From the NCBI GenBank assembly GCA_964017125.1, contig OZ024912.1:62567282-62631281 (forward strand): DNA of 64,000 bases, written 5' to 3'. The notes under the pieces are model-generated. The model made no database searches and was not told where the DNA came from. It saw only the letters and a program-made list of their open reading frames with translations. This document shows, one piece after another, positions 31,814 through 42,147 of this stretch. The stretch's first letter is position 1, and the number at the start of each line of letters is the position of its first letter. The position numbers were made by a program, and so were the translations under genes. This DNA comes from Flabesymbios commensalis. Lineage: Eukaryota > Annelida > Polychaeta > Terebellida > Flabelligeridae.

Positions 31814-32290
31814 GGAATACGGCGTTAGCTCATCGGTGTCGACTCGATCACTGAAGTTAAGCAACGCCGGACCCGGTCCAAAATTGGATGGGTGACCGCT
31901 TCGTTCTACCAGGTGCTGTATACACTAGGACATGCGTGCAGCGATGTCGTGTCGTGGGGCTCAGAGAACCACGTAAATCAGATGGCTCGTCTGACTGACC
32001 TAGAGTTGGACGTAAAAGAACCTCAATTGACGTATATAGGCGGAGTTTCCATTCGGCGAGACCCCAGAAAATCCACAATGGTGAGTATTTGGCCCATAAG
32101 GCGAATTTTCTTGGAATAAAAAATAGCTTGATGCGCCTAAATGGCAGCTCAGCTGTATATCTCCCAGGAGACTGAGTTGGAATTCGAATGATAACAGGCC
32201 TTGCTAAGTTACTCTCGAAGTTCAGCGTTCTGAACAGCCTCCTGCTGGATACATGCGCTATGTAAGATTTCATTCATTCATTCAATACAA
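31814..32290 (+). mobile_element. SINE with a 5S rRNA-derived head
   Basis: Bases 31814-31923 align to animal 5S rRNA: CGATCACTGAAGTTAAGCAA (A-box region), GGACCCGGT, then TTGGATGGGTGACCGC (C-box) and CCAGGTGCTGTA near the 3' end. The first ~30 bases and the loop after GACCCGG have diverged. About 350 bases of unrelated body follow, ending in an ATTC repeat tail (CATTCATTCATTCAAT, about 32268-32285). A 5S head with internal pol III promoter and a simple-repeat tail is the layout of SINE3-type retroposons. The GTAAG-containing body shows no reading frame of note. Confidence 0.85.
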
Positions 32291-32331
32291 GCTCCCAGAT
32301 TACATACACATTTAAACAGTGTTCTCTCTCA

Positions 32332-32390
32332 TTGTTGGGCCAACGTTTACAACACTGAACCAACACTGATTATCTGTTGTTCGCTGGCTG
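32332..32390. mobile_element. Family J fragment
   Basis: TTGTTGGGCCAACGTTTAC to TGTTGTTCGCTGG, strongly decayed. Confidence 0.45.
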
Positions 32391-32710
32391 ATATTATTGT
32401 TTCCATGGTATGCATGACATTACCACGCTGTCACATTACAATTGTTTTATTCTTCCAAATATGTGCATTTACGACCAGTCACATCAAGCTTATGGTGAGC
32501 TTTCTTGATAAACGACTCAGATATTCTGAGTTAATTAAATATAAATCAGTCTTCACATTAAATGTTAGTACTTAACAACCTAAATCAAAGGGAAGAATAA
32601 AACAATTATATGAAGCAAATAAACCAGGATATAAAGCGATTGTTTAACAATAACTTACACAGTTACGATAAAATATTTTAGTGCATAGCAGATATTCTAG
32701 CAACCAGAAA
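32391..32710. other. Gene-free AT-rich stretch
   Basis: Nothing recognised. Confidence 0.5.
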
Positions 32711-32806
32711 ACTCATTTGTATTACATTTATACAACGTCGGCCCAACGTCTTCGACGTTGGTCCAACATTGTATAAATGTTATACACATGTTTCGTGTTT
32801 ACTGGG
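32711..32806. mobile_element. Family J, TATAACATTTGTACAA subtype
   Basis: TACAACGTCGGCCCAACGTC pairs with GACGTTGGTCCAACATTGTA; right outer end GTTTCGTGTTTACTGGG. Shares the arm words ATTTATACAACG with copies at 37891, 43864 and 44004. Confidence 0.75.
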
Positions 32807-33009
32807 AATTAACGAACTCGTTATATATATTAGGTGATGACATGAGCTAATAATGGCTTATCTTGTGAGTTAATAATGACTTATTATGCAATCAAGGAGG
32901 TTATATGGAGCCTGCTTCATACAATGGAGATGTATATTATTGAGATGCTGCGGCACACACAGTCGGTGGTATTGTCGGCATATACTTGGTCTACTCCTGC
33001 AAGTCTCCA

Positions 33010-33100
33010 GAAACAGAGATTATGGCACAACGTCGGCCCGACGTCCGAAACTTTGGTGCGGAGCTGACCCGGCGCTGGACCAGCGTCTGTTGTTTTCGGG
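33010..33100. mobile_element. Family J fragment, decayed
   Basis: CAACGTCGGCCCGACGTC and GGCGCTGGACCAGCGTC with GTCTGTTGTTTTCGGG near the right end. Confidence 0.4.
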
Positions 33101-33139
33101 CAGTATTGATTTTAGCAGCTTCTTTATGTGGTAGTAAAT

Positions 33140-33480
33140 GACAAGCTACCAATCTGGGAGGGCCCCGCTCGGCGCGGCGGCTGCGGCGCGCTGTGCCGCC
33201 CGGCCGCCGCGGTAATAGAGAAAGTTTACGAGGGACTTGTGAGCGGCGTCTACGGCCTGCAGGATGCAAGGTCCCGGGCGATGCGGCTGCTGCCTCCTGC
33301 TTCTGCTGCTGCTGCTGCTGGGGAGGCTGACCACTGCTGACCACTTCTCTCTGAATCCACCCCCCCCCCCCCTCCTCTGTGTCCCTGACTCAGTGGCGAT
33401 CAACTCACCAATGCCTCATCTATTTCTGGACATCGCTTAGCCGCGCACGGACGCGGCGCCAAGCGCGAATAAATCGCGGG
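33140..33480 (+). promoter_or_regulatory. GC-rich CpG island
   Basis: GGGCCCCGCTCGGCGCGGCG and the following 100 bases are far richer in G, C and CpG than the flanks. No TATA box. It contains the short leader-like frame described separately. The role as promoter or 5' exon is inferred from composition only. Confidence 0.4.
33264..33440 (+). CDS. 58-codon frame with a signal-peptide-like start
   Basis: The frame reads MQGPGRCGCC followed by nine leucines, then GRLTTADHFSLNP, a proline run and a stop at 33438. The layout (short polar start, hydrophobic core, small residues before ADHF) looks like a secretory signal peptide with cleavage near TTA/DHF. The leucines are encoded mainly by a CTG microsatellite and the prolines by a poly-C run, so the likeness may be accidental. 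No strong splice donor follows inside the frame. It could be the first coding exon of a secreted or membrane protein; I do not recognise one. Confidence 0.2.
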   Translation: MQGPGRCGCCLLLLLLLLLGRLTTADHFSLNPPPPPLLCVPDSVAINSPMPHLFLDIA

Positions 33481-33523
33481 ATGTCTTGTGCGCAGTTCGC
33501 CAAGAATATGCCACCTCCCTCCC

Positions 33524-33611
33524 CCAACAAACACCCAATGCTCGTTTAATGTTGGGCCTGCGTCGTAGACGCTGGCCCAACATTAAACCAGCATTGTATA
33601 AACACCTGTTG
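33524..33611. mobile_element. Family J palindrome, outer ends worn
   Basis: CCCAATGCTCGTTTAATGTT pairs with AACATTAAACCAGCATTG around CGTC-GTA-GACG. Confidence 0.8.
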
Positions 33612-33803
33612 AACTGCATGATATCACTGTTATTCCATCCAAGCCTTTGCCTTAACACTGTCTTGGTAGGTCTGTAATGTCGGCTTAGCTATTACGTTGG
33701 GCCAATGTATACGTCCTATGCAGCTGCAGAAGTTATCCACGCCGTCGTTAACTTGGCCCACAGCGCGGCAAGTACCACTGTATTGATACGTTATACACCA
33801 GGT

Positions 33804-34036
33804 TTAACCCTTTCAGCGCGGGGAACGTCTTTAGGCGTCAGAATCTGGCGTCTGTAGATGTCAGATTCTGACGGTAAAGACGGTCCCCGCACTGAAAGAA
33901 TTGAAATAACTTCGATGGGTGTAGGTTTTCAAATGAAAGGGAGAGAGTTAAATCAGACATTTATGATGATTTCAAATAGGAAAACCCTTTGGTCTCCATG
34001 GTTTGTACAAAAATGTTTCAGCGTTATAAGGGTTAA
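33804..34036 (+). mobile_element. Family C TTAA hairpin MITE
   Basis: TTAACCCTTTCAGCGCGGGG to GTTATAAGGGTTAA. Palindrome nearly full, with GGCGTCAGAATCTGGCGTC as left half. Confidence 0.9.
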
Positions 34037-34371
34037 CACTCCATTTTTCATCCAGAATTGATTCCAAGTTGATGACACTGACCTCGCGTCTCTGTGCGCG
34101 TCACAGTATTTAGATGACATAGCCTAATATAGCCGAGCCATTATCAGACTCCACGAGCTGTTGTTCCAGATTCATGATTCCAACAGAATAAACCGTGTCG
34201 TTATCTGGTTGTTATCCGTCTAAACGAGCACAAAAACAGCTCTGCTGAGCCGTGCAGTCTAAAGCTGGGGAGAACAAATCAATCCACAATAACTTGACTG
34301 ATTAGGTGTAAAAATCTCTTGTCACAGTATTTTTGTGCAGCTACATAGGGAAAGTAAAAGAAATAGCAATA
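34037..34371. other. Gene-free stretch
   Basis: Nothing recognised. Confidence 0.5.
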
Positions 34372-34623
34372 TTAACCCTTGTCCTGCTGAATTGTTTCAA
34401 TTGTATTTTTCGTCATTTGAAGCTGGAATTGCTAACGCAATTTCCAGCTTCAAATGACGAAAAATATAGATATTTTTCGAAAATATAAATCTTCTAAATT
34501 GAGTTATTTTACTAACTGAGCATCTACCGCAAACGGTATTGTCCATTTCAGTGACATATTATTCGGCTTAAAATATGCTTAAAATTGTATATATCCGGGT
34601 CTAGCAGGACAACCTTGGGTTAA
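34372..34623 (+). mobile_element. Family F TTAA hairpin MITE
   Basis: TTAACCCTTGTCCTGCTG to AGCAGGACAACCTTGGGTTAA, so GTCCTGCT is an inverted terminal motif. The stem TTTTTCGTCATTTGAAGCTG and its exact complement enclose GGAATTGC-TAAC-GCAATTTCC. Confidence 0.9.
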
Positions 34624-34721
34624 TTATTTTCGAAATTATGAGGCAACCTTTTATGAAATGGTTTTCTGCAAGGCGAGATGGTCCGCCAGGGTTTTCAATT
34701 TAAAAAATGTGCAGATATTTG

Positions 34722-34782
34722 CCCAGTGTTGTTTGCATGTTGGGCCAGCGTCGTAGATGGGCAATGTCTTGTGTTTGCTGGT
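34722..34782. mobile_element. Family J fragment
   Basis: CCCAGTGTTGTTTGCATGTT, the tip CGTC-GTA-GATG and GTCTTGTGTTTGCTGG; most of the right arm is deleted. Confidence 0.6.
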
Positions 34783-35062
34783 ATACTGCGCGAAAATAAA
34801 CGCGATTGTTATTAATAATGAAACAAATTATTTAGCGTTTGTTGACAATTGTTGTGCTTTTGAAGCATTCACGATGTTGAGAAAAATGCTGTAGCTTGTT
34901 ATGCATATAATTTAAAAAGTGGTATGTAATTTTGATATTGTCTTATTATCTGAATATCAGCAACATCGACTTCAGACGTCAGAATCTGACTGCATGGTTC
35001 AGCTGAGTTGTTCACGACTTTATAGTGTATTTACTGTAATATTATGCAGTGGAGCGATGACC
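34783..35062. other. Gene-free stretch ending in a flank shared with 36888
   Basis: The last 38 bases (GTGTATTTACTGTAATATTA and onward to GAGCGATGA) closely match the bases before the C element at 36925. Confidence 0.55.
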
Positions 35063-35300
35063 TTAACCCTTTCAGCGCGGGAACCGATTTTAGACGACGT
35101 CTATGGACGTCAGTTTCTGACGTCTGAAGTCGATCACCGCACTGAAAGAATTAGAATATTTATAATGGCCGTAGACCCATAAAATAGGTATTCAAAGGAA
35201 GCGGAAAGAGATAACTAAGACATTTGTGATGATTTCAAATTGAAAAAAACCTTCGGTCTCCATGATTCATATAAACAATATGTCCGCCCTTCTAGGATAA
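35063..35300 (+). mobile_element. Family C TTAA hairpin MITE
   Basis: TTAACCCTTTCAGCGCGGG to CTTCTAGGATAA. Palindrome slightly shortened; tail intact. Confidence 0.85.
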
Positions 35301-35582
35301 TCACTATGTTGGAAGGTGTCTGTGTCGAGCAATTAATGCCACAGAGGAAAGAGCAGTTCATTAATAATATTGTCTATGTCGACTTTAATTAATTAAATTA
35401 ATTATGATAAGGTCATAAATATAGAGTATATAATGTCAGAGGTTTCCTCGTCACATTTATTCAAATTTATCTCTGGCCTACCAGCACCACCTGTACTTGT
35501 GGAAATGTCACGGAAATTGATAAACTAATGTCTGGTAGATCCTTAGATAAACATTTTTTTTCAATTAAGTATCAATGTGCAT
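35301..35582. other. Gene-free AT-rich stretch
   Basis: Nothing recognised. Confidence 0.5.
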
Positions 35583-35632
35583 GTTTCGTCATTTGAAGCT
35601 GGAAATCGGGTTTCAAATGACTGAAAAATTAT
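35583..35632. mobile_element. Family F hairpin remnant
   Basis: GTTTCGTCATTTGAAGCTGG is followed by AAATCGGG and TTTCAAATGACTGAAAA; the tip is deleted. Confidence 0.6.
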
Positions 35633-35651
35633 AACAACTAATTCAGCAATG

Positions 35652-35899
35652 TTATCCCTGGTGCAGTTGAATTGCTTGCTTCTATTTTTCATCATTTGAA
35701 GCTGGAATTGCTAACGCAATTTCCAGCTTCAAATGACGAAAAATATTTCTATTTATGAAACATATACATATCCAGAAAATGAATGATTTCATCAACTGAA
35801 CACGTTCCAAACACTATTCTATCAATTTCTGTGCCATTTTGTTTGGTCTGATTCTTCATTGAAACCGTATATTTACGGTCCCAGCATCACAATATATAT
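35652..35899 (+). mobile_element. Family F MITE without TTAA ends
   Basis: A perfect F hairpin (loop TAAC) at about 35682-35745. The flanks CCCTGGTGCAGTTGAATTG and TTACGGTCCCAGCATCAC look like decayed F ends. Confidence 0.75.
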
Positions 35900-35932
35900 A
35901 TGTACTGTTATTCATCACTTCATTAACCCTTG

Positions 35933-36150
35933 TCTTGCTCATCACGACTATTGTCGTTTTTAATCTATTTTATCAGCCGAATAAATCACTGTTATTGGGA
36001 AAGAAAGGAGTGGTTAAACATCAATATTTGTAAATGTTTGGTGTCAAATTAAAAATTTTCAGCCACTTGAAGTTGTGTATCGCGGTAGCGAGACACAACT
36101 TCATGTAGGTGAAAATTTAAATAAATTAACTTAGCAGAATAAGGTTCAAC
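35933..36150 (+). mobile_element. Family D hairpin MITE
   Basis: TTAACCCTTGTCTTGCTC, then ATCACGACTATTGTCG; hairpin CCACTTGAAGTTGTG with loop TACC (on the other strand) and right end AACTTAGCAGAATAAGG. Confidence 0.8.
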
Positions 36151-36924
36151 GCAGCTAAAAATATATGCTATCAAACTTACCTAGATATATTATACCTTTT
36201 TTGCAAATTCACGTTCATACTGATATGTCATCCTCAAGACCAATTCAATTCACCGCTGAAAGTAATATTCTGTAAGGGTACCACCATTCAATCTCCAGGG
36301 GGGGGGGGGGGGGCTGTAGTTTTTGTTGCGGACAAATTATTTATCTCAACGCGGATCGGCAGCGCGCTGAAAATTATAAGTATGTATAGCATATTTATAT
36401 AGAAGAGTTCTTGAAGTATTTTTTTATTTCACGCAGAGTCCGCCCGAAATTATTTATTTCAAAAATACTCCGCCCCCCCCCCGCCCTTTCCTGTATATTG
36501 AAATATGGCCGCCTAACCTGCTAACTGAATCAACTTAGTCCGCTCTGAATATTGATCTCACTGACTATGACGGTTTAATTGTCTCTGTAAGTCTATATTT
36601 AACGAGGGTTATATAACGTACATCTGTTACGGTTATTGTGAGGCCCCTATTCTTAATTATTCACAGTCAAATAGCTTCAGGTATATGTAATTATTTACAA
36701 TCGACTTGTATAAAGTAGACAGCATTGTGTCCCAATAGATAATCGCAGGTTGACGTATTATCGTGTGGGATCTGTGGGCGCTGAGTAATCATTGCCATCA
36801 GAGAAGTTCAAATTTTACACCCAATGCTGTCTCAATGTTGGGTCAACGCTGAATGTGTTACATTGGCATTGAGCCAGTGATTGAGCCTGTATTCACTGTA
36901 GTATTATGTGGTGAAGCGATGAAG
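36151..36924. other. Gene-free stretch with poly-G and poly-C
   Basis: G16 at 36298-36313 and C10 at 36473-36482; a decayed J-like pair near 36820-36860 (CCCAATGCTGTCTCAATGTTGG). No gene. Confidence 0.5.
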
Positions 36925-37163
36925 TTAACCCTTTCAGTGCGGGGACCGACTTTAGACGTTGGAATCTGACGTCTATGGACGTCAGATTCCGACGTCTAAA
37001 GTCGGTCCCCGCACTGAAAGGATTAAAATATTTATAATGGCCGTAGACCCATAACGTAGGTGTTCAAATGAAGCGGGAAGAACCAACTAAGACATTTATA
37101 ATGATTTCAACCCTTTGGTCTCCATGGTTTTATACAAAAATAGTTCAGTGCTTTAAGGGTTAA
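36925..37163 (+). mobile_element. Family C TTAA hairpin MITE, reference-quality copy
   Basis: Intact TTAA at both ends. The hairpin arms GTGCGGGGACCGACTTTAG and their complement are near perfect. The halves read GACGTTGGAATCTGACGTC and GACGTCAGATTCCGACGTC: GGAATC and GATTCC replace AGAATC and GATTCT on both sides. Confidence 0.95.
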
Positions 37164-37890
37164 CTGAATGCCGTGTTGAACTGTAGTGGTATTTGTGCAG
37201 ATTCTAGTTATTGGTGGAGAACCTGAAACCTTGAATTACCCCTGAAGAATGTACCACCTCTTGATTATCTGTCTCCGACCCTTTGATCCCAGTGTCACCG
37301 TCAATATAGTCGCATTTTTTTAGTTTTAGGCACCAGAATTCTCCGCTGATTTAAAGTGTTTAGATCGACATAATATTCTATAGTTCTACTCATCCAGCCG
37401 GAAGTATAATGATGATTTAAAATACACCCGTGACTTAAGCCTATTGTTAAAACAGTAGATTTGGATTTACGAATCAACTGTTATTTTATACTGGTCAGGT
37501 CGGGCACAATATACGGCTGATCACGTTTGCGACACGTTTGCGACACCGCGGCACACAAGGTCAAACCAGAGTAGCATTGTCAAAAATAACTTCCATTGGG
37601 ATTTTTCGATCAGGACCAGACGCCTTTACAAAAAGGCTTGTGTGCTGGGCCAGACACATTGCAAGAAATTTATGCAAAGTACTAATATGGAACGCGTGTA
37701 GTTTTTTAATTGAAATTTCCAAAGCAATCTAGCTTGCTCAATATTTATTACGGTTTCTGCAGTCATCAAGACCCCCCCCCCCCCCTTGGAATAATCAGCG
37801 TAATTATTTCAGTTTTTCAGATCAATACTCGATAAATTATTCTCATGATAATTTTCGATCCGCAATCTGTCGAAGCAACACTGAGATATG
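37164..37890. other. Gene-free stretch with poly-C
   Basis: C14 at 37772-37785; nothing else recognised. Confidence 0.5.
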
Positions 37891-37999
37891 CCCAGCAAAC
37901 ACAAAACATTTGTATAACATTTGTACAATGTTGGACCAGCGTCGAAGACGTTGGGCCGACGTTGTACAAATGTTATACTAATGTTTTGTGTTTGCTGGG
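37891..37999. mobile_element. Family J, TATAACATTTGTACAA subtype, near perfect
   Basis: CCCAGCAAACACAAAACATT to TGTTTTGTGTTTGCTGGG; arms pair across almost all 109 bases, tip CGTC-GAA-GACG. TG flanks both ends directly. Confidence 0.95.
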
Positions 38000-38941
38000 T
38001 GGTGTTCCTCTTGTGTAGTAACAGTAGCCTCCTGAAAGAATCAAAGAAACATTTCATAAAATTATCTTCTTGGAAAACCATTGCGTACATCTCGAAGTAA
38101 TGAAAGATAACTACCAAAGGGGTTCTTTATTGAGACTGTGTAAAACGTAAATATTACCAGATTATTATAGTTCATTATGTTCATTTTGGTGTGATAACTC
38201 CGCCGATTTGGTCTGGACTTCTTTTTAGTACTATTAAAATGATAGTTAGTCCAGTCGATGCTATATATATAATATAAGAACCTTGCTATATTTATCGACA
38301 GTTGTTAAAAATGCTAGCTTTGAATCAACGCTGGGCCAATATCACAACATGAGACATTGAGTCTATGTTTAAATGAGGCTGCTGGGATGTTACCATTATG
38401 AGAAAGCATTGCACTGTGACAAGTATTGTTTCATAATAAGAGCAATCTTGTCATCATAAATATTTACCTCAAAATGGATTGATATTTAGCGTGTCCCGTT
38501 AACAGTTTCACTTGATATTCTCACACTTATTGTAAGCTATACAAATGTATCACTAGACTCGTTTGTCGAGATTCCAGACTGGTCGCTAATCGCGGTACGA
38601 TATATAGGCTACAGCAATAAATTTAAAAAAAATGACTAAAATCAAATTAAGTTCACACCAGTAAATAAACCTGTACATATTTATAAAAAAACACTGAATA
38701 CAGGCCTGTACAGGCTCAGATATATATAAAAAAATACATAATAAGGTTTTGTACAAGACGTGGAATTTATTATTAAATTCATGTATAAAGGCTTAACAAG
38801 GCCTTGGAAGCGATCTATAATTTATCACTGTTTAAAGCACCACCTTGACATTAAAAGGCTGTACATTTTGAATTTTCTACTATGTTGCATGTGTATTTAC
38901 ACTATTAGGTGATTCTACCCTGGTGGAAATTATTGTGTGCA
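38000..38941. other. Gene-free AT-rich stretch
   Basis: J-like words without a partner near 38320-38390 (GAATCAACGCTGGGCC, GAGGCTGCTGGGATG); otherwise nothing recognised. Confidence 0.45.
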
Positions 38942-39185
38942 TTAACCCTTTAACGGCCGGTGTCGCATATATTCGGTTTTTATTAGCACATCAAGTACTG
39001 GTCACCTTTTAAACATGTGACAAAGATAAAATGTGCCATCAATCAGCAATATTTGAAAACAGTTGACCTCCATTTTGCCAAATCTGAATAATTTTCACTC
39101 ACTTGAAGTTGTGGATCGCGTCAGCGAGACACAACTTCAAGTGGGTGAAAATTCAAATTGAATAATTTGGCGGTTAAAGGGTTAA
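38942..39185 (+). mobile_element. Family A TTAA hairpin MITE
   Basis: Complete, TTAA on both sides, tip TCGC-TGAC-GCGA on the complementary strand. Confidence 0.9.
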
Positions 39186-39423
39186 CGTGGTGACGTAGCC
39201 TAGTATAGTGACCTAATCTGTGTTTTTATTATGGGAACCGTGGCACATATGCCTACTACATTCTGATTAGCAGAAATATAATAAGAAATTCGACTAAAAT
39301 AATTTTGTTCTGCGCCAAGAAGCTTGACATAGTATGAGATGAGAAACACTTTGTGACTACGAGACCCCTCAATGGTAGGCCATGTCATTCATTGAGAAGA
39401 TACCAGTAACTGATATTTAAACA

Positions 39424-39632
39424 TTAACCCTTTCAGTGCGGGAACCGTTTTTAGACGTCAGAAGATCCAAAGATTTTGACGTCTCAAAACGGTCCCCGCA
39501 CTGAAAGAAATAAAATATTTATAATAGTCGTATTCAAATGAAGCGGAAAGAGGTAACTAAGACATTTGTGATGATTTAAAATTGGTCTCCTCCATGGTTC
39601 ATACAGAAATATTTCAGCGCTCCAAAGGTTAT
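39424..39632 (+). mobile_element. Family C TTAA MITE with single-level palindrome
   Basis: TTAACCCTTTCAGTGCGGG to GCTCCAAAGGTTAT. The arms ACCGTTTTTAGACGTC and GACGTCTCAAAACGGT keep the variant GTTTT on both sides. Confidence 0.8.
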
Positions 39633-39707
39633 TGCTATTGTGAACACGTATGCCCTACTAGAAAACATATGCATGAAGTACATTGGCAAATGTAGAAAGC
39701 GTTCAGC

Positions 39708-39948
39708 TTAACCCTTTAAACCCCCACGATGCATTAAAGCATCATTTTACAGCCCTTGATTTTGCCACAACTAATGGATTTAGAAGAAAAATTTTCATGA
39801 AACTGTTTTAACAATACATGGCCATTTTCTTTGATTTTTTACCCATTTCGTATCATCTTCATCCACTACAAGTCGAGAATTGCGACAGCAATTCGTGACT
39901 TGTAGTGGATAAAGATGACAATAGTAAATTCAGGCTTGAAAGGGTTAA
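39708..39948 (-). mobile_element. Family B TTAA hairpin MITE
   Basis: Complete, TTAA on both sides; loop TGTC on the family strand. Confidence 0.9.
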
Positions 39949-40708
39949 TACACTCACACAACGACGGTTTGACGACGGCTTTTGTGCATATCTATGCCCC
40001 ACTGCCTAGGCTATTCGAATGTTGTTCTCCAGAAAATAAGTTTTAAGGGTGTAATTTGGCCTACTGTATAAGGCCTGTATGTGTATGGTAACATGTGATA
40101 ATGCACTATGCATCTGGCTTATGCCTGGGCCTAACCCAGGTAAGTCTGTATCAATCTAAACAGGTGTGTCAGGTTTATAAATATAAATTTGTTTGCAAAA
40201 ATAATTTATATATTAGAGCTACATGCCTAATCAGCATTCACACTCTGTATTCAGGTCTACTGGGCCTATTCAGTGCTGTCTGCCACTCGTCTAGAACTGC
40301 AAGGTTGTTTAATAATAAAGAGCGGAGCGAGGCCCATTCCGGGGGTATTCCCCCTTACGGGAACGACCTCGTTTCGCGTCCACTCCCTCGTTGTTTATGT
40401 GTGTGGTGTGTGTCGTTGAATCAATCCCGGAGTGCGGGGTAGGCCACCCCTCCCACGCAAATCAGCCGAATTCAGCCGACCACCTCCACAGGCCCCATGT
40501 GCCCCTTAATGTTACCACTAGCCTAGAAACCCCTCCCTGCTTGACCACGGGCAATGACCGCAGCTTCGCATCTCACATGTGGCTGCTGCAGTTTTAGATT
40601 CCACTCTCCGGTGTTGCAATTATTGTGAACCCCGGATATCTAGTGACGGCTGTAGGCCTATGTTGGACCAGTCTCGCAGCCGTCATGGACCCCAGTGTGC
40701 GCCCCCAT
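39949..40708. other. Gene-free stretch
   Basis: The right half is moderately GC-rich with a small stem-loop GTATTCCCCCTTACGGGAA, but no exon or promoter could be supported. Confidence 0.4.
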
Positions 40709-40816
40709 CCAAACAAACACGAGACGTTCACCCAATGTTGGTACAATGTTGGGCCAGCGTTGTAGACGATGGCCCAACATTGAACCAAAATTGGGTTAAT
40801 GTTATGTTTTTCCTGG
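40709..40816. mobile_element. Family J palindrome
   Basis: CCAAACAAACACGAGACGTT to AATGTTATGTTTTTCCTGGG; tip CGTT-GTA-GACG. Confidence 0.85.
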
Positions 40817-40840
40817 GTCCGTGCCGCCACAGCTGTTGAG

Positions 40841-40930
40841 GAGCACGAGACATTGAAATAATGCTGGATCAGTGTTAGTCCAGCTGGCTCAACATTAAAC
40901 CAACATCGTTTCAATGTCTCGTGTTGGGAT
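40841..40930. mobile_element. Family J palindrome lacking its tip
   Basis: GCACGAGACATTGAAATAAT to TTCAATGTCTCGTGTTGGG; the centre is reduced to GTTAGTCCAGCTGGCTCAAC. A separate small stem-loop (GCATCTTCACCTCA and complement) follows at 40932-40963. Confidence 0.75.
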
Positions 40931-40984
40931 TGCATCTTCACCTCACACTATGAGGTAAAGATGCACTCCCAGTCATAGATAGGC

Positions 40985-41560
40985 CCACACCGGTGCCCCT
41001 CCGTACAGCGAGGCGCACTGCACCGACGGGACGGCCGCGTATATCGAGTGCTCCGCGTGCACGCCCTGCGTGTACGCCCGGTGCAGCAGTGGTAGGAGAG
41101 CTACAGTACGTGTGTAGACTGAGTGCTGGCTGGAGTGCCGGACGGACGGACGGGCGGAGAGAGCGAGCGAGCGAGGGAGGGCCGCTCTACACACTGGCAG
41201 CTCAGGCGAACGAGGTCAGACGAGTAAACCCAGCTTTCGGAGTGTGCAGTGCACCGACTGCTCCTCAGCGGTGTCGCCGAGTTCACCACACCACGGCACT
41301 GCCCGGCAGCCTGCAGTGTCAACTCAGGTCACTGTGTACGGCCGACAATACAACCTCACATCACAAGGATATACACTCGGCACATAATATCAGGTGGGCT
41401 AGCTATACTAACGTTACTTTTTGTTGTCCGCTGGTGTTTGGTTGTTAGTTTGGGTTGTTGGTGATGGGGGTTGGGGCCACGTGCGGCCGTCTGCACGCCT
41501 GGCATCACCGACGACCGCTCGTCTCATATCACACACGCACTGTACCCACCCTGTACGTAA
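40985..41560 (+). promoter_or_regulatory. CpG-rich island with possible untranslated first exon
   Basis: A sharp GC and CpG rise with repeats of GCGAGCGAGCGAGGG and GGACGGACGGACGGGCGG. A donor-like CAG/GTGGGC lies at 41391-41396, after which composition falls, so a 5' untranslated exon ending at 41393 is possible. The second half includes the E-box CACGTGCGG and GCCGCCGCCGGC. No coding frame is convincing. Confidence 0.35.
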
Positions 41561-41723
41561 TAACGGCCGCCGCCGGCACCCAATGCTGCTCCAACTATTA
41601 GCCAACGTCGTAACGTCGAGATATGTTATTATTTTATATAGGCTACATATACCAACTTTTTTTCGCGAACTGACAGACCCTATGTGGTTTGGTATCATAT
41701 AATAATAAGCTTAATTCTATATC

Positions 41724-41796
41724 GTCCCCTTGGATGTGAAAGGGTGTGTCTGCCACTTTATAAAGGGGCAGATACACCCTTTTAAATCCAAGGTGC
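41724..41796. mobile_element. Family M palindrome, single copy
   Basis: CCCCTTGGATGTGAAAGGGTG pairs with CACCCTTTTAAATCCAAGG; TCTGCCACTTTATAAAGGGG is the centre. Same element as the array at 23484. Confidence 0.85.
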
Positions 41797-41837
41797 CAAT
41801 ATATGCTAATAACAGGTGGATGTCGGTCTATTCGGTA

Positions 41838-41943
41838 TCCAGCAAACACTATTTAAAACCAATGTTGATTTTTTGGGGGCCAGCGTCGGACACGGTTTAC
41901 CAACATGAAGTTAACATTGGATCAATATCTTGCTTTCGCTTGG
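41838..41943. mobile_element. Family J palindrome, decayed
   Basis: TCCAGCAAACACTATTTAAA to ATATCTTGCTTTCGCTTGG with AACATGAAGTTAACATTGG in the right arm. Confidence 0.6.
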
Positions 41944-42033
41944 TAGGTCTATAATTCTTTCAATTTTGAGTAATAACTTAAATGAATTAAATTAAAATTT
42001 GTATATGTTGTATATAGGTATATTGAGCTGCTG

Positions 42034-42147
42034 CCCAGCAAACACAAAACGTTCATCCAAGATTGGTTCAATGTTGGCCCACCGTCTCCGACGCTGGGTC
42101 AACATTGAACCAACCTTGTGTAAACAGAACGTCTCGTGTTTACTGGG
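42034..42147. mobile_element. Family J palindrome
   Basis: CCCAGCAAACACAAAACGTT to ACGTCTCGTGTTTACTGGG; arms GGTTCAATGTTGG and TCAACATTGAACC match, tip CGTC-TCC-GACG. Confidence 0.9.

Noticed and set aside
31814-31923. A functional 5S rRNA gene
   Set aside because: The 5' end and the loop E region are too diverged and the sequence continues into a SINE body with an ATTC tail.
31857-32273. 138-codon minus-strand frame
   Set aside because: It lies antisense across the 5S-headed SINE, which explains the sequence better.
40993-41448. 151-codon frame in the GC-rich island
   Set aside because: Long frames are expected in GC-rich sequence in several phases; overlapping frames of similar length exist on both strands.
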